From JADJPO01 sp963750395 (GTDB lineage: Bacteria; Actinomycetota; Actinomycetes; Actinomycetales; Kineosporiaceae): a stretch of DNA of 64,000 bases. Numbering within the stretch: the stretch's first letter is position 1; each line of letters opens with the position of its first letter. The position numbers and the translations under genes are program-made. The notes below the pieces were generated by a model. That model did not search any database. It saw nothing but the letters and a program-made list of their open reading frames with translations, and had not been told where the DNA came from. Positions 26,601-35,330 of this stretch are shown piece after piece. The DNA lies in NCBI GenBank assembly GCA_963750395.1, contig CAVVQM010000006.1, forward strand, positions 434,001 to 498,000, read 5' to 3'.

Positions 26601-27901
26601 GATCTGGTCACCCGGAGGTCCAGGAAGTGGGTGGCGCACGAGATGCACGGGTCGTAGTTGCGGATCGCCTGCTCGAGACGGTGCGTGAGCGCGTGGTCGT
26701 CGAGGTCGATCCATGCCTGCGCGGCGGTGCGGAGGTCAGCCTCGATGCTGGCCTGGTTCTGCGACGTCGGCGGCACGATCTGGGCGTCGCGGATGAGGCC
26801 GGCGTCGTCCAGCACGTACCGGTGGAAGATCGTTCCGCGCGGTGCCTCGCTCGCACCGCACCCCTCGCCGGCGCGAGGCTCCACGGGGACGGACGGCTCC
26901 AGGCCATCGGCCCACTCGCCGATGATCCTCAGCGCCTCCTCGACGGCGTACAGCAGCTCGACGCCGCGCACGATGATCGAGCGGAACGGGTTGCGGCAGG
27001 TCTCGCCCAGCCCCGCCTCCCGCGCAGCCTGCTGGCTCAGCGGCGAGAGCTGGGCGTGGTTGAGGGTGTAGCGGGCCAGCGGGCCCACGACGTAGAGGTC
27101 GCCGTCGAGCGTGGCCTGCAGGGCGTTGGAGTGTGCGACGTGGTTCTCGGTGATGTGCCGGCCGAAGTCGTTCACCGCGAACGTGAGACCGGTGGTGGTG
27201 ACCGGCGAACCGTGCTCGATGGCGTACCGGTCCGGCGCCCGCAGTGCGAGGTAGGGGTAGGGCTGCTCCATCTCGGGGAAGTCGAATCCCGACACCAGGC
27301 GGACGGCGGCGAGCGCGTCGTCCCGGGCCCGCTCGAGTTCGGGCACCAGGGCCGCGAGCTCGGCACGGGACGGCAACCGGTAGAAGCCGCCGACCCGCAC
27401 GTTCACCGGGTGGATGGCTCGCCCGCCGACCACCGCCATCAGGTGATTGCCGGCCTTCTTCAGGCGCAGCCCGAGCTCGACCGCCTCCGGATGGTCCGCG
27501 GCCATCTCCAGGGCGCTCTCATAGCCCAGGTAGTCCGGGGCGTGCAGGAGGAACATGTGCAGCGAGTGGCTCTCGATCCACTCGCCGCAGTAGAGCAGAC
27601 GGCGCAGCGCATGCACGTGCGCGGGCACGGTCACCCCGCAGATGCCCTCGATCGCCCAGCACGCCGCGGACTGGTAGGCGACCGGGCAGATACCGCAGAT
27701 GCGCGCCGTGATGTCGGGCGGCTCGGTGTAGGAGCGCCCACGGAGGAAGGCCTCGTAGAAGCGTGGCGGCTCGAAGATGTTCAGCTGCACGGTCTCCACG
27801 ACGCCGTCGCGGATCTCGAGGTGCATGCCGCCCTCGCCCTCGACGCGGGCGAGCATGCCGACCTGCAGCACCTGGCCGCCGCTCTTCATGGTGTGGGTCA
27901 T
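26597..27901 (-). CDS. [NiFe] hydrogenase large (alpha) subunit, group 3b type
   Basis: Catalytic subunit (434 aa) of a cytoplasmic NAD(P)-linked hydrogenase/sulfhydrogenase. The nickel ligands are in the L1 motif RICGIC (Cys69, Cys72) and the L2 motif DPCISC (Cys419, Cys422). A short C-terminal tail after His425 is the maturation protease target. The companion beta and gamma subunits identify the group 3b layout. The ATG at 27901 overlaps the small-subunit stop (ATGA) and has GAGG upstream. In soil actinobacteria such enzymes act in redox balance under low oxygen or starvation; that role is inferred. Confidence 0.95.
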   Translation of the reverse strand: MTHTMKSGGQVLQVGMLARVEGEGGMHLEIRDGVVETVQLNIFEPPRFYEAFLRGRSYTEPPDITARICGICPVAYQSAACWAIEGICGVTVPAHVHALRRLLYCGEWIESHSLHMFLLHAPDYLGYESALEMAADHPEAVELGLRLKKAGNHLMAVVGGRAIHPVNVRVGGFYRLPSRAELAALVPELERARDDALAAVRLVSGFDFPEMEQPYPYLALRAPDRYAIEHGSPVTTTGLTFAVNDFGRHITENHVAHSNALQATLDGDLYVVGPLARYTLNHAQLSPLSQQAAREAGLGETCRNPFRSIIVRGVELLYAVEEALRIIGEWADGLEPSVPVEPRAGEGCGASEAPRGTIFHRYVLDDAGLIRDAQIVPPTSQNQASIEADLRTAAQAWIDLDDHALTHRLEQAIRNYDPCISCATHFLDLRVTRS

Positions 27902-28719
27902 CGGGTCACCTCTGCCGCCAGTCGTGCGCTCTCGGCCCGGAAGGCCTCGGCCCCGGTGTTGAAGGTGCGGTAGAGCCGGATCGCCGCCGGCTGCGGCATG
28001 CCGAGGTCGACCAGCCGGCGGCTCATCGAGGGCATGTTGGCGGAGTCCTGCGGACCGAAGCAGCCGTAGCAGCCGCGGGCGAACGACGGGCACAACGCAC
28101 CACAGCCGGCCTGGGTCACCGGCCCCAGGCACGGGGTCCCATGCGCGACCGCGACGCAGACATTGCCCCTGGCCTTGCACTCCACACAGACGCTGTACGT
28201 GGGGATCCGCGGTTTGCGGCCGGCGAGCAGCGCGGCCAGGACCTCGAGGAGCTGGCCCTTGTCGATCGGGCAGCCGCGCAGCTCGTGGTCGACGCTGACG
28301 TGCGCGGCGATCGGGGTGGACCGGTCGAGGGTGGCGACGTACTCCGGGTGGGCGTAGACGATCGAGCGGAACTCGTAGACGTCGGTCAGGTTGCGCAGCG
28401 CCTGGATGCCCCCGGCGGTCGCGCAGGCGCCGATCGTGACCAGGGCGCCGGACATGGCGCGGATCCTCTGGATCCGGTCCGCGTCGTCCGGCGTCGTGAT
28501 CGAGCCCTCCACGAGCGAGACGTCGTAGGGCCCCTCGGTCACCGCGCGCGTGGCCTCGGGGAAGTAGGCGATGTCGACCGCACCGGCGATGGAGAGCAAC
28601 TCGTCCTCGCAGTTGAGCAGGGTGAGCTGGCAGCCGTCGCACGAGGCGAACTTCCACACGGCGAGCGAGGGTCGCCGGGCCACATCCCCGGTCGGATTCG
28701 TGGTTGCCTGGACGGTCAT
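27898..28719 (-). CDS. [NiFe] hydrogenase small (delta) subunit, group 3b type
   Basis: Electron-transfer subunit (273 aa). The proximal cluster ligands start at CDGCQLTLLNCEDE (Cys27, Cys30) and continue with GACATAGG and RGCPIDKGQ. The C-terminal half is cysteine rich (CVECKARGNVC, CLGPVTQAGCGALCPSF, CYGCFG), consistent with two further [4Fe-4S] clusters. It has no Tat signal, as expected for a cytoplasmic group 3 enzyme. The start shares one base with the stop of the gamma gene (TGATG). It is encoded just before the large subunit. Confidence 0.95.
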   Translation of the reverse strand: MTVQATTNPTGDVARRPSLAVWKFASCDGCQLTLLNCEDELLSIAGAVDIAYFPEATRAVTEGPYDVSLVEGSITTPDDADRIQRIRAMSGALVTIGACATAGGIQALRNLTDVYEFRSIVYAHPEYVATLDRSTPIAAHVSVDHELRGCPIDKGQLLEVLAALLAGRKPRIPTYSVCVECKARGNVCVAVAHGTPCLGPVTQAGCGALCPSFARGCYGCFGPQDSANMPSMSRRLVDLGMPQPAAIRLYRTFNTGAEAFRAESARLAAEVTR

Positions 28720-29576
28720 CACAGCTCCCGTCGACTCATCAGCGGCTCCAGCCGGTCGTAGCCCAGGACCGGCCCGTCGACGCAGAGGAAGAGCTCGCGC
28801 AGCTGGCAGTGTCCGCACAGGCCGACCCCGCACTTCATGCTGCGCTCCATGGAGAGCCGGATCCGGCCCGCCTGGACGCCGCGGTCGAGCAGGGCCTGCG
28901 CCGAGGCGCGCATCATGATCTCCGGCCCGCACACGAAGGCGGCCGTCCGTGCCGGGTCGAAGCCCGCGCGAGGGATCAGCTGGGTCACGTAGCCCACCCG
29001 GCCGCGCCAGTCGTGGGGACCGTTGTCGACGGTGACCGCGATCTCGACGTCGCACTCGGACCCCCAGCGGCTCAGGTCGGGGGCGAACAGGACGTCCTCC
29101 GGCGTCCGCGCCCCGTAGAGGAGCAGTACTCGGCGGTAGCGCTGCCGGTGGGCGACGACCTCCTGGATGGCCGGCCGCAGGGGCGCCAGGCCGATGCCGC
29201 CGGTGATGAAGACGACGTCGCCGCCCTCGAAACGCGCGACGTCCCAGCCGGTCCCGAACGGGCCGCGCACTCCCAGGACCTCGCCGCGGACGGCGCCGAC
29301 CAGTGCGCGCGTCACGCTGCCGACATTGCGGATCGTGTGCTCGAGCGGCCCCTCGATCGTCGGGTCGCCGCTGATCGAGATCGGTACCTCGCCCACCCCC
29401 CAAGCGCCCAGCATCGTGAACTGGCCCGCGGCGAAACGCAGCCGCTCGCCGTCCACCGGTTCCAGCTCGAGGGTGAAGGTGTCCCTCGTGTCGCGCCGAG
29501 TGCGCTCGACGCGGAACAGCCGCGGCAGCATGGGATCCTCGACGCGCGGTCGGCTGTGGGCGGCGAGATCGGTCAC
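28719..29576 (-). CDS. hydrogenase/sulfhydrogenase gamma subunit: FAD/NAD(P)-binding oxidoreductase
   Basis: Diaphorase-type subunit (285 aa) passing electrons between NAD(P)H and the hydrogenase. The FAD-binding barrel includes FAAGQFTMLGAWGVGEVPISIS. The NAD-binding domain shows VFITGGIGLAPLRPAI and FVCGPEIMMRA. A C-terminal [2Fe-2S] site is formed by KCGVGLCGHCQLRELFLC. It is homologous to PyrK/HydG-type flavoproteins. The GTG at 29576 overlaps the stop of the cNMP-binding gene (GTGA). Whether NAD or NADP is preferred cannot be decided by eye. Confidence 0.92.
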   Translation of the reverse strand: MTDLAAHSRPRVEDPMLPRLFRVERTRRDTRDTFTLELEPVDGERLRFAAGQFTMLGAWGVGEVPISISGDPTIEGPLEHTIRNVGSVTRALVGAVRGEVLGVRGPFGTGWDVARFEGGDVVFITGGIGLAPLRPAIQEVVAHRQRYRRVLLLYGARTPEDVLFAPDLSRWGSECDVEIAVTVDNGPHDWRGRVGYVTQLIPRAGFDPARTAAFVCGPEIMMRASAQALLDRGVQAGRIRLSMERSMKCGVGLCGHCQLRELFLCVDGPVLGYDRLEPLMSRREL

Positions 29577-30040
29577 GACGCCGGTCCGTACAGGTCGAGC
29601 AACCGGACCCGGGCCGCCTCGAGCCGGGCGTGCATCAGCCCGGCCACCCGCGTCATCAGCGCGTAGCCGATGGCCGGGTTCTGGTCGCACTTGGCGCGCA
29701 GGCAGGTGGCGTCGAAGCTCACGGCTCGGGTGTCCTCGGTGGCGCGGGCGTCGAACATCCAACGGTAGGGCGCGAACAGCCACGAGAACCCCAGTACCCC
29801 GCCCTCCTCGACCGTGTCGATGATGCCGGGGCCGCCGGCCGGGCGGTGCAGTTCGATCGCGATCCGGCCGTGGCGCACCAGGTAGAAGGCGTCGGCCCGC
29901 TGCCCCTCCTGGAAGACCAGCTCGTCGGGCCGGAAGCGAACGTTGTGCGCGCAGCCCGCGAGCAGGGCGATGATCTCGTGGTCGAACCCCTCGAAGAACG
30001 GGTGGTCGGGGAGCGTCTGCTCCAGGGTGCGGATCGTCAT
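29573..30040 (-). CDS. cyclic-nucleotide-binding (CRP-N like) domain protein without DNA-binding domain
   Basis: Protein of 155 aa made of one cNMP-binding beta-roll (residues about 10-130): FRPDELVFQEGQRADAFYLVRHGRIAIEL, then GGVLGFSWLF. No helix-turn-helix follows, so it is not a complete Crp/Fnr regulator. The pocket lacks the classical GExAL...RxA pattern (GVLGFSW is in its place), so cyclic nucleotide binding is uncertain. The gene overlaps its neighbours by 4 bases on both sides (ATGA and GTGA), between the beta and gamma hydrogenase genes. A role as stoichiometric regulatory or structural subunit is inferred. Confidence 0.85.
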   Translation of the reverse strand: MTIRTLEQTLPDHPFFEGFDHEIIALLAGCAHNVRFRPDELVFQEGQRADAFYLVRHGRIAIELHRPAGGPGIIDTVEEGGVLGFSWLFAPYRWMFDARATEDTRAVSFDATCLRAKCDQNPAIGYALMTRVAGLMHARLEAARVRLLDLYGPAS

Positions 30041-31185
30041 GACGACTCCCTCCTGCGTTGTTCGCGGTGCTCGGCGTCCCGGCGCAGCTGCGCGACCTCC
30101 GCGGTGATGTCGATGCCCGCCGGGCACCAGGTGAGGCAGCGGCCGCAGCCCACGCAGCCGGACATGCCGAACTGGTCCTGCCACGCCGCCAGCTTGTGGG
30201 TCATCCACTGCCGGTATCGGCTGGCCGTCGACTCCCGCACGGCGCCGCCGTGGATGTAGGAGTACTCCTGCGAGAAGCACGAGTCCCAGACCCGATGCCG
30301 CTCGCCCGAGGTGCCGGTCAGGTCGCTGACGTCGTCGACGGAGGTGCAGAAACAGGTCGGACAGACCAGGGTGCAGTTGGTGCACGACAGACACCGCGTC
30401 GCGATCTCGTCCCACACCGGCGAGTCCGCGCTCGCGTAGAGCATCTCCTTCAGATCGGCGGTCTCGACGTGGCGGCCCATCCGGCTCGCGGCCTCGTCGC
30501 CGACCCGCCGGGCGGCGGCGAGGTCGGCCGCGGTCGCCTCCGGGGCCCCGAGGCCGGCCAGCAGCTCCTCACCGCGGGGGGTACCCGCCTGTGCCACGAA
30601 CCGGTGCGGGCCGTCGGCGTACAGCTCGGTCAGCGCGAGATCGTAGCCCCGGCGGGGAACCGGCCCGGTGTCCATGGAGACGCAGAAGCAGGTACCAGCC
30701 GGGTCGGTGCAGGTGACCGCGATGATCACCGAGTCCGCCCGGCGCCGGGCGTAGTGGGCATCGGCGGCGATCCGGCTGGTCAGGATGTGGTCGTGGATCC
30801 CGATGGCGGCCAGGTCGCACGACCGCAGGCCCAGGAAGGCGTACGGCGGACCCGGGCCCGGATCCTCGGGCTGGTCCAGCTCGGGACCCTGCTCCTGCAG
30901 CCGGCTGCGCCACAGCAGCTCGTCGGCGGGGAAGAACGCCGGCTTGGCCGACTGGGCGCCGCAGGCGAACGCGAAGACGGCGTCGTCGTCGCGGCGCCTC
31001 AGCCGGTAGCTCGCGTTGTCCTGCTCGTCGCCCCAGCCCTGTGGCAGCTCGTCGATGCCGGTGATCGAGCGGAAGTCGATCACGCCGTCCGCCACCGTGG
31101 GTCCCAGCACGGTGTACCCCTGCGCGCGCAGCAGGTCGATGACGGTCTGCAAGCCGTCGAGGGTGAGAGTCGTCGTGCCGGCCAT
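30037..31185 (-). CDS. hydrogenase/sulfhydrogenase beta subunit: 4Fe-4S dicluster protein
   Basis: Iron-sulfur subunit (382 aa) linking the gamma flavoprotein and the NiFe module. The N-terminal 260 residues are the unique beta-subunit domain (FLGLRSCDLAAIGIHDHI; TDPAGTCFCVSM). Two [4Fe-4S] ferredoxin sites follow: CLSCTNCTLVCPTCFC and CVGCGRCLTWCPAG. The ATG at 31185 lies 7-8 bases after GGAGG; longer in-frame starts lack such a site. It is the first gene of the hydrogenase operon, with a candidate promoter just upstream. Confidence 0.93.
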   Translation of the reverse strand: MAGTTTLTLDGLQTVIDLLRAQGYTVLGPTVADGVIDFRSITGIDELPQGWGDEQDNASYRLRRRDDDAVFAFACGAQSAKPAFFPADELLWRSRLQEQGPELDQPEDPGPGPPYAFLGLRSCDLAAIGIHDHILTSRIAADAHYARRRADSVIIAVTCTDPAGTCFCVSMDTGPVPRRGYDLALTELYADGPHRFVAQAGTPRGEELLAGLGAPEATAADLAAARRVGDEAASRMGRHVETADLKEMLYASADSPVWDEIATRCLSCTNCTLVCPTCFCTSVDDVSDLTGTSGERHRVWDSCFSQEYSYIHGGAVRESTASRYRQWMTHKLAAWQDQFGMSGCVGCGRCLTWCPAGIDITAEVAQLRRDAEHREQRRRESS

Positions 31186-31204
31186 CCCGGGACCTCCGGA
31201 CACG

Positions 31205-31233
31205 ACGCTACTCCTGAGGAGCCTGCCTGACAG
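31205..31233 (-). promoter_or_regulatory. candidate promoter of the hydrogenase operon
   Basis: On the minus strand CTGTCA (31228-31233) is followed after 17 bases by TAGCGT (31205-31210), about 20 bases upstream of the beta-subunit ATG. Spacing and -10 shape fit a sigma-70-type promoter; no transcript start is known. Confidence 0.35.
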
Positions 31234-31335
31234 CCCCGAGCGGTGTATCATGCGCCACTCCCGGCGTGCCGGGGCGCAGAAGGCATCGGCGGCCCAGAGC
31301 ACCTCGCGGACGTGATCGCGGTCCATCCGGATGAC

Positions 31336-31349
31336 GGGGTGGCCACCCC
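31336..31349. promoter_or_regulatory. 14-bp palindrome in the hydrogenase/response-regulator divergent region
   Basis: GGGGTGGCCACCCC is a perfect palindrome, and its half GGGTGGCC recurs at 31363-31370. It lies between the divergent starts at 31185 and 31420, 71 bases upstream of the receiver gene. It is a candidate operator. Confidence 0.35.
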
Positions 31350-31419
31350 CACCAGAACGTGAGGGTGGCCCCCTCGGCCCCGACAGACCCGTGACGCAGG
31401 ATGATGGCGGAGGTGCATC

Positions 31420-31791
31420 GTGATCCGTCCTGTCCGGGTGTTGGTCGTCGACGACCAGGACGTCTATCGCCGAGTCCTCGGCGCTGTGGTCGAGGAGACC
31501 GATGGGTTCACCGTCGTCGGTTACGCCTCGTCCGGCGAGGAGTCGCTCGTGGCGGCGGAGGCGCTGCAGCCCGACCTCGTGCTGATGGACGTCAACCTCC
31601 CCGGGATCGACGGCATCACGGCTACGCAGCGGCTCCGGCAACACCGTCGGCCGCCCCCGGTGGTGCTGTTGTCGACGTACGACGAGAGCGACTTCGGTGA
31701 CCGCGCCGGTGAGAGCGGAGCAACGGCCTACATCCCCAAGTCGGCGTTCGGACCGGAGCGCCTCGTGGCGGTCTGGGCCGGCGTCGGCTGA
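31420..31791 (+). CDS. stand-alone receiver-domain response regulator
   Basis: Single receiver domain of 123 aa without an output domain. The acidic pair is D11/D12, the phospho-acceptor D57 (LVLMDVNLPG), the switch residue T86 (LSTYD) and the conserved K107 (YIPKS). Closest in style to NarL/LuxR-type receivers but ending before any helix-turn-helix. The GTG at 31420 has GGAGG upstream. It is divergent from the hydrogenase operon. Its last 64 bases overlap, tail to tail, the kinase-like gene on the other strand. It probably acts by phosphotransfer or protein contact; the partner is unknown. Confidence 0.85.
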   Translation: MIRPVRVLVVDDQDVYRRVLGAVVEETDGFTVVGYASSGEESLVAAEALQPDLVLMDVNLPGIDGITATQRLRQHRRPPPVVLLSTYDESDFGDRAGESGATAYIPKSAFGPERLVAVWAGVG

Positions 31792-33827
31792 GCATCCACC
31801 TCGTCCGGAGCGAGTGGGAGCGACACCCGGACCCGGTCACCGCCCGCGGCATCCCTGTGCACCGTGACGGTCCCACCGCAGGCCTCGACCCGGTCCACAA
31901 GGCCGTGTGCCACGTCCGCGAGGTCTGCGGCCGAGGCACGGGGGCCCACCTCGAGCAGCAGGTGGTCGACGTCCGCAGTGAGGTCGACGATCGTCGTCCC
32001 CAGCTCCCTCACCGACTCGACGGCGCAGAAGTAGGCGGTCGCCTGGGCGCGTTGGGACACCAGGGCCTCGCGGGCCGCCTGCGACACCGTGAGGATGACA
32101 CGTTGTGGGCGCCGAGCCGCGTAGTCGGTCAGAGCATCGGCCAGGCCGCGGTGTGCCAGCACGGGCGGGTAGACCCCTCGGGCGATATCGCGCAGCGCCT
32201 CCAGAGCCTGCGCCACGCGTTCGCCGGCGGTCTCGGTCAGGCGCAGCGCAGCGTCCCGGTCGAGCTCGCCCAGCGGGCGGTCGAAGATCTGCCGGACGGC
32301 GACCAGGTGTGGCAGCACCTCGGCGTCGACTGCTCGTCGAAGCCGTTGCCGGCCCGACTCCTGGGCCGCGAGCAGTCGCCGCCGGGACGCCTCGAGCCGG
32401 CCCGCCTGTCGCGCAGCCTCCTCGATGCCGGCGGCGAGCGACATCTCGAGCCGCGTGTTGCGGAACCCCAGGCCGGCCTGGTTGGCGATGTCGGCGAGCA
32501 GGGCGCGGTCGGCCTCGGACAGGCGTCGGCCACGGGGGAGCGTCACGACGATCTCCCCGAGGCGCTCGCCGTCGTGCCAGACCGGCACCGTCGCGTCCAC
32601 ATGGGACGCGGGGGGTCCGGTGAATCGGCGGACGACGACGTCCTGGCCTCCGGGGACCTCGAGCCGGACGGTGACCTGAGCGGTGCCCACCCCGATCCCG
32701 GCCGCTTCCGCGACGACCGGGAGGATCTCGTGCGCCGACATCGACTCGGCGAGCTGGCCGGAGAGGTCCGCCAGCGCCTGGTACGGCGCCGCGCGACGAC
32801 CGTAGACGACGCGGTCACCGAGCCGGCGGACCCGGTCTCGCGCGGGCTGGAAGCCCAGCGCCACCAGGGCCGTGGCGAGAACGGACGCGCCGTACCGGTC
32901 CGTCACCCGTTCGCCGACCAGCGCTCCGACCAGGACGACGATCGCCACGTAGCCGACGGTCACGAAGGCAACGACCGCTGCCCCGACCACCGTCCGGTTG
33001 ATGACGAGGTCGATGTCGTAGAGCCGGTATCGAAGGATGGCGATTCCGGCCGCAACCGGCACGCTCGCATAGGCCACGAACAGTGGGACCACGAGCCACC
33101 TGGATGAGCCGTCGAACTGGGCCAGGGCGAACCCCACGACCAGTGCGGCCGCCACCACGACCAGCCACCTGAGCTGCTGGCGCTCGACTCCCGTCGCCCG
33201 CCGTCGGCGGACGAGCAGGGCTGCGACGCCGACCGGGAGCAGGAGGACGCCGAATCCGGTTGCGACCTTCTCCAGGGCGGTGACGATGAACGGTTGTGGG
33301 GCGGTGAACGTGCGTGGGCCCACGATGTCGAGCGGGACGAACAGGACGCCGATCACCGTGAGGAGCTCGGCGAACGGCACCGCCCACAGCGCGTAGCGCC
33401 AGCGGGGTGAGGGCAACCGTCCGTCCGGGAAGAGCAGGAACACCGCGACAAGCACCGACAGGGTCCAGGTGGCGTCGAGGCAGAGGCTGACCAGGCGCGC
33501 CACCTGACCCACGGCAGGAGGTGCGTACACGCCGTCCACCAGCACCCGGTGGCTGAGGGCCTGGCAGGCCAGTCCGATCGCGAGCCCGAGCTGACCGACC
33601 AGGAAGAGCCAGCCGATCGGGTTGCGCGGGTGCCGGGTGGCGACCAGCGCGCCCACCAGCGAGCCGAGGACGGCTCCGATCGTGATGATCGGGAACGAGT
33701 TCAACCCGTTGACGGGATGTACCAGCGGCGCAGAACCCGACAGGACGAGGACGCCGTGGACGACGCCCAGCCCGGCCGTCAGCAGGAAGGCCGCCCAGGC
33801 GAGTCGCGCCGAGGAACGGGCACTCAT
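31728..33827 (-). CDS. membrane GAF/histidine-kinase-like protein with degenerate catalytic motifs
   Basis: Protein of 699 aa. About ten membrane helices occupy residues 1-330, a GAF-like domain about 370-480, then a helical region and a poor HATPase-like end. The site where HisKA_3 kinases carry ERxxxxRDxHDGxxQ reads SGRQRLRRAVDAEVLPHLV, without the His-Asp pair. The N box and glycine-rich boxes of the ATPase are not recognisable. It is therefore probably a sensor/pseudokinase. The ATG at 33827 overlaps the stop of the intact kinase gene (ATGA), so the two are translated together and may dimerise. The C-terminus overlaps the receiver gene on the opposite strand. Confidence 0.8.
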   Translation of the reverse strand: MSARSSARLAWAAFLLTAGLGVVHGVLVLSGSAPLVHPVNGLNSFPIITIGAVLGSLVGALVATRHPRNPIGWLFLVGQLGLAIGLACQALSHRVLVDGVYAPPAVGQVARLVSLCLDATWTLSVLVAVFLLFPDGRLPSPRWRYALWAVPFAELLTVIGVLFVPLDIVGPRTFTAPQPFIVTALEKVATGFGVLLLPVGVAALLVRRRRATGVERQQLRWLVVVAAALVVGFALAQFDGSSRWLVVPLFVAYASVPVAAGIAILRYRLYDIDLVINRTVVGAAVVAFVTVGYVAIVVLVGALVGERVTDRYGASVLATALVALGFQPARDRVRRLGDRVVYGRRAAPYQALADLSGQLAESMSAHEILPVVAEAAGIGVGTAQVTVRLEVPGGQDVVVRRFTGPPASHVDATVPVWHDGERLGEIVVTLPRGRRLSEADRALLADIANQAGLGFRNTRLEMSLAAGIEEAARQAGRLEASRRRLLAAQESGRQRLRRAVDAEVLPHLVAVRQIFDRPLGELDRDAALRLTETAGERVAQALEALRDIARGVYPPVLAHRGLADALTDYAARRPQRVILTVSQAAREALVSQRAQATAYFCAVESVRELGTTIVDLTADVDHLLLEVGPRASAADLADVAHGLVDRVEACGGTVTVHRDAAGGDRVRVSLPLAPDEVDAQPTPAQTATRRSGPNADLGM

Positions 33828-35149
33828 GATGTCGCTGCCTCGGTGACCGGTGCGGACAGGTCGATCCGGGTTCCAGCGCCGGGAGCGGAGCACACCTCGA
33901 CGGTGCCGCCGACGGCCGCGACACGATCGGCGATGTTCTGCAGGCCGTGGCCGGTCCGGGGGCCGATGCCTGCGCCCGGCGCAAAACCCTCGCCGTCGTC
34001 GATCACCGAGACCCGGACGGCGCGGGGGTCATGGTGCAGCTCGATGGTGACCTCGGTGGCGCCGGCGTGTTTGGCCACGTTCTGCAGCGCCTCCGCGCAG
34101 CAGTAGAAAAGGGCCTGCTCGACCTCGCCGGGAAAGCGGGGGAGTCGTTCGCCGACGACGTTCGTGGTGATCGGACAGGTGTCGGCGACGGCACGCAGCG
34201 CGGCGTCCAGGCCCTGGTCGGCGATCAGACGGCCGCGGCCATCGACGACGTCGAGCAACTCGGTGGTGGCGGCGTCGACCGCCTCCCGCAGTCCGGCAGA
34301 GATGGCGGCGCCCTGCTCGCTACCCCGCTCCAGACGCGCGCGCACGAGGCGGAGGTTGACCGCCAGCGCGACCAGTTGCTGCTGCGCCCCGTCGTGGATG
34401 TCACGCTCCAGCAACCGGCGCTCCTCGTCCTCGAGCGCCACGACCCGCCGCCGGGACTCCGCGAGCGCAGCGGCCCGGGCCCGGGCGTCGCGGTAGCGGT
34501 CCTGCAGCTCGGCGGTGAGCTGCAGATTGCGCAGCGCAAGTCCGGCGCCGGCGGTCAGGCCGTCGAGCAGCTGGTCCTCCACGGGTGCGAGCACGTGCTC
34601 ACCGCGGGTGCGCAGGCTCAGCGCCCCGAGCAGCTCGTCGCCGTGCCAGATACCACGCACCACCCGGTTCTGGAGGGCCGCGCCCACGTCGGGCGGCTCC
34701 GGCGGCCCGGCTGGCTCAGCAGGCTCGGGGTGGGCCCCGGCCAGGCGCATCCGACCACCGACGACCACCCATACCTGGGCCTCCTCGAGACCGAGCCCCT
34801 CGACGAGTGCCCGGGCCATCCGCCGGGTCGCCTCGCCCGGCGCGGTTCCGGCCGCAGTACCGGACAGGAAGCGCGAGATCACTTGCGACGGTGCGGAGAT
34901 CGGGCGTTTGGAGACATGTGCGGTCCATGCTGCGAGTCGTCGCCGGACCGGGTCGAACGCCACCGCGACCACCGCGGTCGCCAGCACGGACAAGGCCGGA
35001 CTGGGGGCCTGGGTATCCCCGGTGAGCTGTCCACCACCGAGCACCACGACCGCGTAGACGGCACCGACGAAGACCGCCAGGCCCGCGACGACGAGGAGGT
35101 CGTCGCCGCGGAGCCGGTCGGTGCGGCGCCGGATGCGCAGCCCCTGCAT
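33824..35149 (-). CDS. GAF-domain sensor histidine kinase (HisKA_3/NarL-type)
   Basis: Histidine kinase of 441 aa. Two membrane helices lie near residues 17-40 and 50-65, then a GAF-like domain (about 90-215). The dimerisation/phospho-acceptor helix carries LERDIHDGAQQQL with His252. The HATPase_c domain shows EALQNVAKHAGA (N box), VIDDGEGF and GHGLQNIADRV. The chosen ATG at 35149 has GGAGGAG 9 bases upstream; a longer in-frame start is less likely. Its cognate regulator is probably the NarL-type gene upstream, separated by 204 bases containing a strong hairpin. The signal sensed is unknown. Confidence 0.9.
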   Translation of the reverse strand: MQGLRIRRRTDRLRGDDLLVVAGLAVFVGAVYAVVVLGGGQLTGDTQAPSPALSVLATAVVAVAFDPVRRRLAAWTAHVSKRPISAPSQVISRFLSGTAAGTAPGEATRRMARALVEGLGLEEAQVWVVVGGRMRLAGAHPEPAEPAGPPEPPDVGAALQNRVVRGIWHGDELLGALSLRTRGEHVLAPVEDQLLDGLTAGAGLALRNLQLTAELQDRYRDARARAAALAESRRRVVALEDEERRLLERDIHDGAQQQLVALAVNLRLVRARLERGSEQGAAISAGLREAVDAATTELLDVVDGRGRLIADQGLDAALRAVADTCPITTNVVGERLPRFPGEVEQALFYCCAEALQNVAKHAGATEVTIELHHDPRAVRVSVIDDGEGFAPGAGIGPRTGHGLQNIADRVAAVGGTVEVCSAPGAGTRIDLSAPVTEAATS

Positions 35150-35330
35150 GGGCAGAGTCTCCTCCGAACGACCCCCCAGCATCACGGGTCTGGACCGCAC
35201 TTCGGGGTGGGGCTGGCCCCACCCGCCACCCCCGACGTCGGTCGGACGGCGAGCCGGTGTCCTGGGTGAGGCCGCCGGCGTCGACGTCCTCAAGGCGATG
35301 GTGAGCGATTGATTCACGGCGTTCGCGCGT

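Noticed and set aside
31366..31380. GGCCCCCTCGGCCCC near the receiver gene as a DevR box
   Set aside because: Only about 11 of 15 positions fit and the first half-site is wrong; it does not meet the two-half-site form.
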